Assembly: GCA_028866715.1 (NCBI GenBank)
Contig: JAGWHO010000003.1
Coordinates: 1 to 64,000 of the forward strand
Direction: 5' to 3'
Source: Microcaldota archaeon
GTDB taxonomy: Archaea > Micrarchaeota > Micrarchaeia > Micrarchaeales > Micrarchaeaceae
DNA length: 64,000 nt
Part shown: piece by piece, positions 51,000 through 58,428 of the stretch
How positions within the stretch are numbered: position 1 is the first letter of the stretch
Layout: each line of letters opens with the position of its first letter
Made by a program: the position numbers and the translations under genes
The notes under the pieces: generated by a model
Told to the model about the DNA's origin: nothing
The model's database searches: none
Seen by the model: only the letters and a program-made list of their open reading frames with translations

Positions 51000-52042
51000 T
51001 CGAGGTCGCCATAGGGCTGGGGCTTTGCCTCATCTTGGAGGTTGCCCACTATGGATGCGCCCCTTACTCCTGTGACTATCGCGACTATCTCTATCTGGTC
51101 GTCGTAGCCAGGCATGAGCCTTGCGCCCCATTTTATGTTGGCCTTCTGGTCCATCTTCTCGGTGATTATTTCACCTGCATGTATCGCATCGCCGATTGTC
51201 ATTGATGCGCCGCCTGAGATGTGTATCAGAGCACCGGATGCGCCCTCGAAGTCAACGTCAAGCAGCTTGTTCTTGAGAACAGACTCCGCAGCAGCAGTGA
51301 CCTTGTCGTTGCCCTTTCCTGAGCCTACCGCTATGAAACCAACGCCGCCGTTGCCCATTATGCTTCTTACATCGGCAAAGTCTATGTTGATCAGGCTTGG
51401 CTGGGTTATCGTCCAGACGAGTCCGCCTATTGCCTTTGCCAGAACGTTGTCCGCAAGCGCGAACGCCTCGTTCATCGGCAGGTTTGGCACTAACTTGACC
51501 AATCTGTTGTTATCAAGGATTATTACGCTGTCGGCGTTCTTCCTGAGCTTTTGTATACCTTCTTCTGCCTTGACCTTTCTTACCCTCTCAAGGTTGAATG
51601 GATAGGTCACCATCGCGATTACGATCGCGCCCTGCTCCTTTGCTATCTTCGCTGCGACAGGGATTGCGCCTGTTCCTGATCCACCTCCCATTCCCGCTGC
51701 GAGGAATACGAGCTGCGCGCCCTGGAAGACATCCTCTATTGCCTGCCTGTCGAGCTCGGCTGCCTTCTCTCCCATTGCCGGGTCGCCTCCTGCGCCTAGA
51801 CCGCGCGTTAGAGTCCTTCCGATGAGAACCTTCTTTATTCTCTCGTCAATTATCTTGAAGTGCTGAGCGTCAGTGTTTATCGCAACGAACTCTGTGCCCT
51901 TGACTCCCGCTTTGATAAGACGGTTGACTATGTTGCAACCTGCTCCTCCAAAACCCACTGTCACTATCCTTATCTGGGACGAGCTGTAGTCGTCCGTAGA
52001 TTCCTTGCTCTGCCCGAATATTTCATTTACCATGTCGGTCAT
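50987..52042 (-). CDS. ftsZ1: FtsZ cell-division GTPase (first paralogue)
   Basis: A 351-residue FtsZ with GFGGAGCNIVNRL, signature MGGGSGTGAIPV, and T7 loop NIDFADVRSIM. It starts MTDMVNEIFGQSKE, with an ATG after GCGATATC. It forms the division ring with ftsZ2 and SepF. An AT-rich promoter region (52043-52241) lies upstream, with no gene seen in it. Confidence 0.94.
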   Translation of the reverse strand: MTDMVNEIFGQSKESTDDYSSSQIRIVTVGFGGAGCNIVNRLIKAGVKGTEFVAINTDAQHFKIIDERIKKVLIGRTLTRGLGAGGDPAMGEKAAELDRQAIEDVFQGAQLVFLAAGMGGGSGTGAIPVAAKIAKEQGAIVIAMVTYPFNLERVRKVKAEEGIQKLRKNADSVIILDNNRLVKLVPNLPMNEAFALADNVLAKAIGGLVWTITQPSLINIDFADVRSIMGNGGVGFIAVGSGKGNDKVTAAAESVLKNKLLDVDFEGASGALIHISGGASMTIGDAIHAGEIITEKMDQKANIKWGARLMPGYDDQIEIVAIVTGVRGASIVGNLQDEAKPQPYGDLEMIG

Positions 52043-52241
52043 GATATCGCCTGTTGCATATTAATCTGATAAGCTTTAAAAGCCTTGTGTTTTTTTCGAG
52101 AATTGGAGAATACCCGGAAAAAGGAAAAACTTTTGACGAATGAATTGCTGACGCTTGTAGCTAGGTAAACATTTTATTAATTAAGGAAATGGATTTCTGC
52201 GCTTTTGAGAACAGAATTTGCTACAGTTTCAATCCTTAATC

Positions 52242-52967
52242 TTAAGTTTTTTCTATTATTGCGATGTAACGCGGCGCTTTTCCATAAAATTTTTTAATTT
52301 CCCATCCGGTGCCATTCAGAAGGCTGCGCATTTCAGCCTTTGATACAAACAGGTAATCAAACCATTCTCCAAGATAACTTTTGTACCTGACTCTTATTCT
52401 AAGCTGCCCAAACATTCTGCCTTTTCTCAGATTTGCTTCATTATAAGCTATATCTGATTTATTTTTCGTATCGTAAGGATCTCTTGATGCAGCAATTATA
52501 GTTGCACTTTTTGTGGTTATTTTGTATAATTTCCTCAAAAGTATTTTTGAGTTCTTATAGTTGCCAAGTAAACCGAAGTTCGTGCCAAACAACACTACAG
52601 TATCGAAATGTTGTTTAAGATTCCCTATTTTCGCAAAGGACATGATTTTAACATTCTTGACTCCGCGCAGTTTGCAGACCTTGATTGCAAGCGGTGAATT
52701 ATCTATGCCCAATATTTCATACCTTCTTTTCTGAAAGTAGAGTTCAACCCTACCTGCTCCGCATCCTACATCCAGGATCTTCCCGTGTGCAAGCTTTATT
52801 GCACTTCGTTCCATCGGAAGCCAATCTTTAAATTCTGCAAAATACCTTTTTGCACCATCCTTACCGATATCAATGAAACCGTCATCTCGTTCAATTGTTT
52901 CAGATGTGCTTTTTCCTTTGAAGCACCCATATACAGTACGCCCAAATGCATCTTTTCTGGCTTGCAA
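52242..52967 (-). CDS. class I SAM-dependent methyltransferase
   Basis: A 241-residue methyltransferase: KILDVGCGAGRVELYF motif I near residue 64, then YEILGIDNSPLAIKVCK and FDTVVLFGTNFGLLGN. The substrate is unknown. It is AT-richer than its neighbours and touches pheA with no gap. Confidence 0.87.
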   Translation of the reverse strand: MQARKDAFGRTVYGCFKGKSTSETIERDDGFIDIGKDGAKRYFAEFKDWLPMERSAIKLAHGKILDVGCGAGRVELYFQKRRYEILGIDNSPLAIKVCKLRGVKNVKIMSFAKIGNLKQHFDTVVLFGTNFGLLGNYKNSKILLRKLYKITTKSATIIAASRDPYDTKNKSDIAYNEANLRKGRMFGQLRIRVRYKSYLGEWFDYLFVSKAEMRSLLNGTGWEIKKFYGKAPRYIAIIEKT

Positions 52968-53804
52968 TCAAATCACTGCATTTATGTTCTCCGCTTTTTT
53001 ATACGACCCCAACACTTTAATAATAGACGTGTGTCCTGCCAATCTGCGTATAGCCTTTGAAACAGCGTAGTCTTTTAAGTGGCCTTCTATGTCAAGATAG
53101 AAGTGGTACTCCCAAGGCTTCCCAAGTATTGGTCTTGATTCAATTTTGGTCATGTTTATATCGGCAGTTGCAATCTCAGCGAGAGCCTTGAGCAATTTTC
53201 CTGGTTTGTTTGCTATGGAAAGTACCAAGGATGTTTTATCATTTCCAGATGGGTTAGTGCCACTCTGAGATAGGATTACGAATCTAGTGTAGTTATCCTT
53301 ATGTGACTCAATATTAGCTGCAAGGACCTTCATGTTGTTGACATCAGAAGCCCTCCGGCTCGCTATAGCCGCATTAGTTTTATCATTGAGTTCTTTGACC
53401 AGCTTTACGCCTGAGGCAGTGCTTGTAGATGCCAAAGGCTTCAGCCTCATTTTTTCTATGAATTCCCTACATTGGGCTAGCGCCTGTGGGTGCGAGTATA
53501 CATTACGGATCTCTTCTATCATAGATTCTGGATTAGCTATCAAGCAGTGGCTTACGCGTATGACCTCTTCCCCTACTATCTTTACTCCGTCCGTTCTTAG
53601 CAATAGATCGTATACCTCGTTTACGCTCCCCTCTATCGTGTTTTCGATAGGGGCTATGCCTAATGCCCCTTTGTGGCCTATCTCTAGGAAGACCTCAGAA
53701 AACGAGTCTACGTTTCTTAGTTTGACTCCTGACCCGAAATATTTCATTGCTGCAATTTCTGCGTAAGCCCCTGGAATACCCGAATAGACTACATCATTGC
53801 CCAT
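52968..53804 (-). CDS. pheA: prephenate dehydratase
   Basis: A 278-residue enzyme of phenylalanine synthesis. The catalytic domain starts VVYSGIPGAYAEIAAMKYFG and has IAPIENTIEGSVNEVYDLL and the TRF motif (NYTRFVIL). A C-terminal ACT domain (TSLVLSIANKPGKLLKAL, ESRPILGKPWEYHFYLD) would give feedback control by Phe. The ATG at 53804 (MGNDVVYSG) is used; a longer reading overlaps another gene. No other shikimate genes are in the window. Confidence 0.9.
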   Translation of the reverse strand: MGNDVVYSGIPGAYAEIAAMKYFGSGVKLRNVDSFSEVFLEIGHKGALGIAPIENTIEGSVNEVYDLLLRTDGVKIVGEEVIRVSHCLIANPESMIEEIRNVYSHPQALAQCREFIEKMRLKPLASTSTASGVKLVKELNDKTNAAIASRRASDVNNMKVLAANIESHKDNYTRFVILSQSGTNPSGNDKTSLVLSIANKPGKLLKALAEIATADINMTKIESRPILGKPWEYHFYLDIEGHLKDYAVSKAIRRLAGHTSIIKVLGSYKKAENINAVI

Positions 53805-53896
53805 ATGGGCTTTATGAATTGGCTTCGCATCACACCACTTATGAATAGTATTGTTGGTATACTGTATATAAGCGTTGTGTGCAGATTCAAGTAGAA

Positions 53897-54532
53897 TCAG
53901 CGGTTTTGGGTGTAGTTCGCGATTATGTGGCCCGATGAATCTGTCAGGACGTAGAGCGAGTACTTTGCATACCTTGCGGTGTAGTTGACGAGCCAGACGT
54001 TGTAATAGTCGGAATTGAGCGGCGTGACATTCGAGTTGAGCGTGGCGTAATATCTTGCTGACACGGCGGTGCTGTTGTAGCCGAATGTAGATACATAGCC
54101 TTGTGCAGGAGATGAAGACTGGTTGTAAGATCGCGCGATCGCGATGAGCGGCGAGCTTATCACGTAAGAGGGCGCCTGCGATATGCCGTATATCACGCAC
54201 CCGCTGGTGTACACGCTGTCGACGCTTGGCACAAGCCCGGTGGCAGGGTAGTCGAAGCCCTCTATCGAAAGGGTGGGACAGGGCCTTGTGGCGTTGTATG
54301 CGACCGCAAGAACTATGCTCCAGCTTCCCGACTCGAGCGTCGATGGGGTAACGCTGACTACCGTGATGTTGGCGTTGGGGCTCGCCGACTTTATGTCGTT
54401 CACAACAAGGCTCTGCGCCATGCTTGATGAGATGTTGCCGCCGCCGTTCGTGTGGCTGGCCACAACGAAAATGACCGCAGCGATTATTATGAGCACTATG
54501 ACTACGATGCCTACCTTAGTGAAAAGATCCAT
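53897..54532 (-). CDS. single-pass membrane-anchored surface protein
   Basis: A 211-residue protein with a hydrophobic N-terminal helix (KVGIVVIVLIIIAAVIFVVA) and a beta-rich external domain with several N-x-S/T sites. A KVG rather than QxS motif argues against a class III pilin signal. It fits the family-less stalked surface proteins at 35902 and 43944. Confidence 0.62.
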   Translation of the reverse strand: MDLFTKVGIVVIVLIIIAAVIFVVASHTNGGGNISSSMAQSLVVNDIKSASPNANITVVSVTPSTLESGSWSIVLAVAYNATRPCPTLSIEGFDYPATGLVPSVDSVYTSGCVIYGISQAPSYVISSPLIAIARSYNQSSSPAQGYVSTFGYNSTAVSARYYATLNSNVTPLNSDYYNVWLVNYTARYAKYSLYVLTDSSGHIIANYTQNR

Positions 54533-54570
54533 GTTGCTCTATTCCTCTGACAACAATTATATAACTATCA

Positions 54571-55470
54571 TTATCTGCCGTTAGAGAGATAGACCAGGAG
54601 GGCCTTCTCAAGCAGCAGCTTGTTCCTTGCCTGCTCCCACACCACGCTCTGCTTCCCGTCAATCACGTCTGCAGCTATCTCCTCGCCCCTGTGCGCCGGC
54701 AGCGGGTGCATTACGATGGCATTAGGCTTCGCGAACTTCAGCATCTTGCTCGTTACCTGGTAAGGCGCAAAGAGCTTCCTTCTCTTTTCCGCCGACGACT
54801 CCCTTCCCATGCTCACGAACGTATCGGTGTATATGACATCCGCATCCTCAAGCCCATCTTCTATTGAATGGATCAGGTGTATTTTAGAGTGGGAATTCGC
54901 CTTTGTATAGCACCTGTTGTTCGGCTGGTAGCCCTTGGGCCCTACGAGATTGACCTCAGCGCCGAGTTTTGAAGCCGTGAGCATCAGCGAGTTGGCCGTG
55001 TTCTGCGATATGTCCCCGACAAACGCGATCTTCGCCTTGCTGATGTCGCGCCTGTGCTGCCTTATTGTATATACATCAGCAAGCGCCTGTGTCGGATGCT
55101 CGAGAAGGGTGAGCGCATTTATGACAGGAACCGTTGAATTTTCAGCGATCTCGACAAGCCTGTCGTGGTCGTTGATCCTTACCGCGATGAAGTCGCAGTA
55201 GCTGCTTATTACCTTTGCCGTATCGGCAAGGCTCTCCCCCCTAACAAGCTGGGACGTGTGCGCATCCACATAAATCGCGGTGCCGCCGAGCTGCGCCACA
55301 GCGACCTCAAAAGAGATCCTGGTCCTTGTCGAGGGCTCTTCGAAGAGAAGCGCGACTGTCGCGTGCTCCTTTACCGATTCAACCTCCTTGCCTGCGGCAA
55401 ACCTGTCGGCTATCGAGAATATTTTATTTATGGAATCTTTCGTGAGGTCGTCAGAGCTCAGGAAGTTTAT
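54571..55470 (-). CDS. ornithine carbamoyltransferase-like enzyme, non-canonical start
   Basis: A 299-residue carbamoyltransferase. The carbamoyl-phosphate site STRTR is at 47-51, and HPTQALADV and SMGRE are present. It ends with HPLPAHRGEE, where OTCases have HCLP. The reading frame opens INFLSSDDLTKDSINKIFSI, just as OTCases begin. The codon before is the stop of the upstream gene. No ATG, GTG or TTG occurs until residue 58, after STRTR. The likely start is ATA at 55468-55470, five bases after a GGTG core; CTG three codons later is an alternative. Cys-to-Pro makes the substrate uncertain. Confidence 0.85.
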   Translation of the reverse strand: MNFLSSDDLTKDSINKIFSIADRFAAGKEVESVKEHATVALLFEEPSTRTRISFEVAVAQLGGTAIYVDAHTSQLVRGESLADTAKVISSYCDFIAVRINDHDRLVEIAENSTVPVINALTLLEHPTQALADVYTIRQHRRDISKAKIAFVGDISQNTANSLMLTASKLGAEVNLVGPKGYQPNNRCYTKANSHSKIHLIHSIEDGLEDADVIYTDTFVSMGRESSAEKRRKLFAPYQVTSKMLKFAKPNAIVMHPLPAHRGEEIAADVIDGKQSVVWEQARNKLLLEKALLVYLSNGR

Positions 55471-55938
55471 CTAACCACCGAATATTGAACCGAAACCTGT
55501 AGCTGCAGTCTCCTTCTCGCTGCTTATCGCCTTCGCGACCTTTTCCTGTTCCTCTTCTGTCGCGCGCTTTATAGACTTGAACTCGTTCTTGAGCTTCTCC
55601 TCTGCGCCGGCAAGAAAGTCTTCAGGTGCGTTAAGATAGATATAAACTTTGTCCCTGTTCAGGCCGACCGATGCGCCGTCCTTTACCTCATACTCCTGCT
55701 TCCAGAATATTATGTTCATGAGGCGGTCCTCACGGAGCTTCTTGAGCTTCTCCTGCCTCGCTGCCTCTTCCGCACTCAACCTGTCCTGCTCCTCCTTAGG
55801 GAGTTTCTTGAATTCCTTCTCATCTTTTGGCATCGAGCTTGAGGGCAGAACCTTAGGGTCGTCGTAAGGATCATATTTCAAGAATTTCTTGAGTGCGTCT
55901 GCCTCGTTCCTGTCGCACTCGTATACCCTGATGGGCAA
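55471..55938 (-). CDS. uncharacterised coiled-coil protein
   Basis: About 155 residues, acidic/basic alternating and helical (EEQDRLSAEEAARQEKLKKLREDRL), ending GFGSIFGG. No domain recognised. The TTG at 55938 (LPIRVYECDR) fits the GGTG-plus-six spacing; a GTG at 55947 is also possible. Its stop directly abuts the ATA start of the carbamoyltransferase. Confidence 0.6.
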   Translation of the reverse strand: MPIRVYECDRNEADALKKFLKYDPYDDPKVLPSSSMPKDEKEFKKLPKEEQDRLSAEEAARQEKLKKLREDRLMNIIFWKQEYEVKDGASVGLNRDKVYIYLNAPEDFLAGAEEKLKNEFKSIKRATEEEQEKVAKAISSEKETAATGFGSIFGG

Positions 55939-55948
55939 TTGACGCACC

Positions 55949-56341
55949 TTAAGCTAGCTTTGCCGTGACCATGCCCTCCCTTCCTGGCCTGTTGATCACT
56001 ATGGCGTTCCCTGCCTCTGTGCTTATCAGGGCGCCCTTGGTCAGTATGGCCTGACGCGCGAAGTTCCTGTTGTCCTTCGATTCTATCACGCCGGTTATCT
56101 TGACCTTCTTGTAGCCCTCCTTAGTGAGAAGGTTTGCGAATGCCGCCCTCTTCAGCCTCACGGTCTTTAGCGCCCCCCTTCTCCTTATCGGGACAACTAC
56201 GTTCGCGTCTCCGAGCTTCGTCGCCGAGAAGTAGTTCCCTATCTCGGATCTGCGCCTGTCCCTTAATCGTATGTTCTTCTTTCCGTTACCTGTGTTCTTG
56301 GTATTGGACTTTTTGTGCATCTGAATTCCAAATTGGCTCAT
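55949..56341 (-). CDS. rps8e: 30S ribosomal protein S8e
   Basis: A 130-residue archaeal eS8: NIRLRDRRRSEIGNYFSATKLGD, VVVPIRRRGALKTVRLKRAAFANL and GALISTEAGNAIVINRPGREG. The N-terminal 20 residues are basic. It lies 1 bp before the coiled-coil gene. Confidence 0.94.
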   Translation of the reverse strand: MSQFGIQMHKKSNTKNTGNGKKNIRLRDRRRSEIGNYFSATKLGDANVVVPIRRRGALKTVRLKRAAFANLLTKEGYKKVKITGVIESKDNRNFARQAILTKGALISTEAGNAIVINRPGREGMVTAKLA

Positions 56342-56415
56342 TAGATTACCCTGTTTTCTTCAGTAAAGAAGAAGGATTTCCAATAGAATATTAGCTAAGA
56401 TAAGGTTATTAGCCT

Positions 56416-56769
56416 TTACCTATCCCTGCCCCTTTTGGCATGCTTCTGCTCCTTTATGTCGACCGCAGAAACGCCGAGGTTGGCCCTCTCCTCGCCGAGG
56501 CCCACGTACATGAGCTCGAAATTGTTGAGCTCGTCTATGAACTCATCCTTCCTGTTGCGCAGCACCGAGGCAGTCGCGTGTATAAAGAAGCTGTTGGTGA
56601 GCCTGTTGCCGTTTGCCTTCCTGACAAGGAAGGCACTTGATATCTCTCCCGTTGTCTCCTCATCGAAGCAGTCCAAAAGAGCCTCCTTGAGCCAGTAATA
56701 CGACTCCTGTCCGCCTCCTGGCGAACACCTGAGTATCGCTTTGAGCTCTACGCTGCCTTTCCTGGCCAT
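56416..56769 (-). CDS. uncharacterised small protein
   Basis: A 117-residue protein (starting MARKGSVELKAILRCSPGGG) with a mixed alpha/beta look and a basic end (KHAKRGRDR). It resembles neither a ribosomal protein nor Pcc1 clearly enough to name. In a minus-strand run with S8e. Confidence 0.6.
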   Translation of the reverse strand: MARKGSVELKAILRCSPGGGQESYYWLKEALLDCFDEETTGEISSAFLVRKANGNRLTNSFFIHATASVLRNRKDEFIDELNNFELMYVGLGEERANLGVSAVDIKEQKHAKRGRDR

Positions 56770-56804
56770 GCAGAATCAGGAGTCATATCTGTATGGGCTT
56801 ATAC

Positions 56805-57071
56805 TTAAACCCTTCGCCGCATCTGTTGCTGCAGGATCTTTTTCGCCTTCTCAAGCTCTATTTTGCGCTCCTTCGAGAGATTTTTCCCTGACCTGTTTAT
56901 GAAGAACTGTATCATGCGGATGCCGGAGCCTATCCCCTTGGGCGAGACGTCCTTCCTTGCCATGATGCGCGCTATGTCCTTCGCAGGAAGAGTAAATGTC
57001 CCAGGAGGCGGGTACGTAGAAACCGTAGTCACGTTCTTCACCCAGGTCCTTGGGGCCTTCCGCCTTGCCAT
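56805..57071 (-). CDS. DUF3175 family protein
   Basis: An 88-residue DUF3175 protein: FTLPAKDIARIMARKD, GIGSGIRMIQFFINRSGKNL and KERKIELEKAKKIL are the family pattern, seen mostly in bacteria. Function unknown. The ATG at 57071 (MARRKAPRTW) is used; a longer start would add eight unlikely residues. Confidence 0.8.
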   Translation of the reverse strand: MARRKAPRTWVKNVTTVSTYPPPGTFTLPAKDIARIMARKDVSPKGIGSGIRMIQFFINRSGKNLSKERKIELEKAKKILQQQMRRRV

Positions 57072-57135
57072 GAGAGCTAGACGCACACAAGGCATTTATA
57101 TCTGATACATTTAAGCAGTATAAAAACGTGAGAAG

Positions 57136-57309
57136 ATGGCAGCCCCGACACAGAGAAAGAGCAACAGGGACAGGATCCCAGATGTAACCCCTCAAAAGGT
57201 AGTCCCTACAAAGATAGACCCGAGCATACCAAATATCTTCGATAAATTGCGCGTTGCCAGCGAGCAGAAGAAAAAGCAGATTAAAGAGCAGGACGGCCCA
57301 AAGAAGTAA
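57136..57309 (+). CDS. 57-residue basic hypothetical protein
   Basis: A short frame: MAAPTQRKSNRDRIPDVTPQ, and ending KKKQIKEQDGPKK. It is basic, without known motifs. It sits directly before the tRNA-binding protein gene. The low-complexity charged composition fits a small RNA-associated protein; not proven. Confidence 0.55.
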   Translation: MAAPTQRKSNRDRIPDVTPQKVVPTKIDPSIPNIFDKLRVASEQKKKQIKEQDGPKK

Positions 57310-57320
57310 TCGGTGTTTTA

Positions 57321-57647
57321 ATCGCATCGTTCGACGATTTCTCCAAACTCGACATAAGGGTAGGTAAGATCATAGAGGCAGACGACCTCGAAGGCGCGAG
57401 AAAACCCATCTACAAGCTGAAGGTCGACCTCGGCGAGCTCGGGATAAGAAGCATAGCTGCGGGCATAAAGGACAGATACACAAAAGAGGATCTTCTCAAC
57501 AAGCTTGTAGTTGTAGTGACAAATCTTGATCCAAAGAGCATTGCCGGATTCATTTCGGAAGGGATGCTGCTTGCAGGAGAGGATGGAGACATCCTGTCGC
57601 TTATAACCCCGGACAAGGAGCTGAAGCCTGGAAGCAAGATCGGCTGA
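57321..57647 (+). CDS. tRNA-binding domain protein (CsaA/MetRS C-domain type), ATC start
   Basis: 108 residues reading (I)ASFDDFSKLDIRVGKIIEAD near the start, SIAAGIKDRYTKEDLLNKLVVVVTNLDPKSIAGFISEGMLL and ending PGSKIG. This is the OB-fold tRNA-binding domain found at the end of MetRS and in CsaA/ARC1. No ATG, GTG or TTG exists upstream in frame within the intergenic gap; the family usually starts (M)xxFxDFxKLDIRVG. ATC at 57321 follows GGTG by five bases, the normal spacing here. MetRS at 58429 lacks this domain, so it may act in trans with it. Confidence 0.85.
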   Translation: MASFDDFSKLDIRVGKIIEADDLEGARKPIYKLKVDLGELGIRSIAAGIKDRYTKEDLLNKLVVVVTNLDPKSIAGFISEGMLLAGEDGDILSLITPDKELKPGSKIG

Positions 57648-58391
57648 TCACAGAGGTATTATCTTCCTGCCCCTGAGGAATACGTAATCGTATATCACAG
57701 CCGCAAGGATGCCCCCGAATATCGGGCCTATCCACCAGACGTACCAGTTCGTGAATGTCATAGAGACCAGCGCCGGTCCTATCGCCCTTGCAGGGTTGAG
57801 AACCGCTCCAGTGAATACGCCTCCGCAGAGAATTGCCATGAACTGGGTGAGCCCGACTGCGAGGCCGCCGACCTTGACATTCCTCCTGTCAACAAGAGTG
57901 CCGAATACTGTGAGCACAAGGAAGAATGTCAGCACTCCCTCTATCGCTATGGCATTCGTTATTGACATGTTCTGCGCGAGCATCGGTGTGCCCCAGTGGT
58001 TGATGCTTCCGAATACGGCAGGGAACGTGGCAAACAGTATGGCTGCGCCTATCACTGCGCCTATTACCTGCGCTATTATGTAAGCGAGCGCGTGCTTTGC
58101 GGTTATCCTGCCGGTGACCCAGAACCCGAGCGTCACTGCCGGATTTATGTGGCCTCCAGAGATTCCTGCTGCGATTGTTACAGCTATCGCGAGCGCGATT
58201 CCAGTTGCGGCCGCGATTATGAGAAGGGACTCTATGCCTGTGCCGAATAAGTATGAAGTTGAGATTATTGCGCCTGCGCTTATGAACGTGAGGATGAAGG
58301 TCCCAAGAGCCTCTATTGCCATGCGCTTCCTGAGCGCCGGCTCTCTCGCCATCTCTTTCTCTATCTCTTTCTCGATGTCGCTCATTGCCAT
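57648..58391 (-). CDS. aquaporin / glycerol channel (MIP family)
   Basis: A 247-residue six-helix channel with two NPA boxes: GGHINPAVT and LNPARAIGP. A 30-residue charged N-terminal region precedes the first helix. Whether it favours water or small neutral solutes cannot be read reliably. Its stop lies directly next to the convergent tRNA-binding gene. An ATG six bases downstream of the start shown is also possible. Confidence 0.92.
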   Translation of the reverse strand: MAMSDIEKEIEKEMAREPALRKRMAIEALGTFILTFISAGAIISTSYLFGTGIESLLIIAAATGIALAIAVTIAAGISGGHINPAVTLGFWVTGRITAKHALAYIIAQVIGAVIGAAILFATFPAVFGSINHWGTPMLAQNMSITNAIAIEGVLTFFLVLTVFGTLVDRRNVKVGGLAVGLTQFMAILCGGVFTGAVLNPARAIGPALVSMTFTNWYVWWIGPIFGGILAAVIYDYVFLRGRKIIPL

Positions 58392-58428
58392 CCAATGACC
58401 CGATTAAGTATGAAACGCAAGGAATATA

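Noticed and set aside
53805-54200. N-terminal extension of prephenate dehydratase
   Set aside because: It overlaps another same-strand gene (53897-54532) in a different frame and has no homology to the enzyme; the ATG at 53804 gives the family N-terminus.
53897-54532. Calling this protein a type IV pilin
   Set aside because: The class III signal (Q-x-S type) is missing; only an N-terminal anchor helix is present.
55297-55470. Frameshift or truncation in the carbamoyltransferase
   Set aside because: The frame is open and conserved right up to the upstream stop; a non-standard start explains it without an error.
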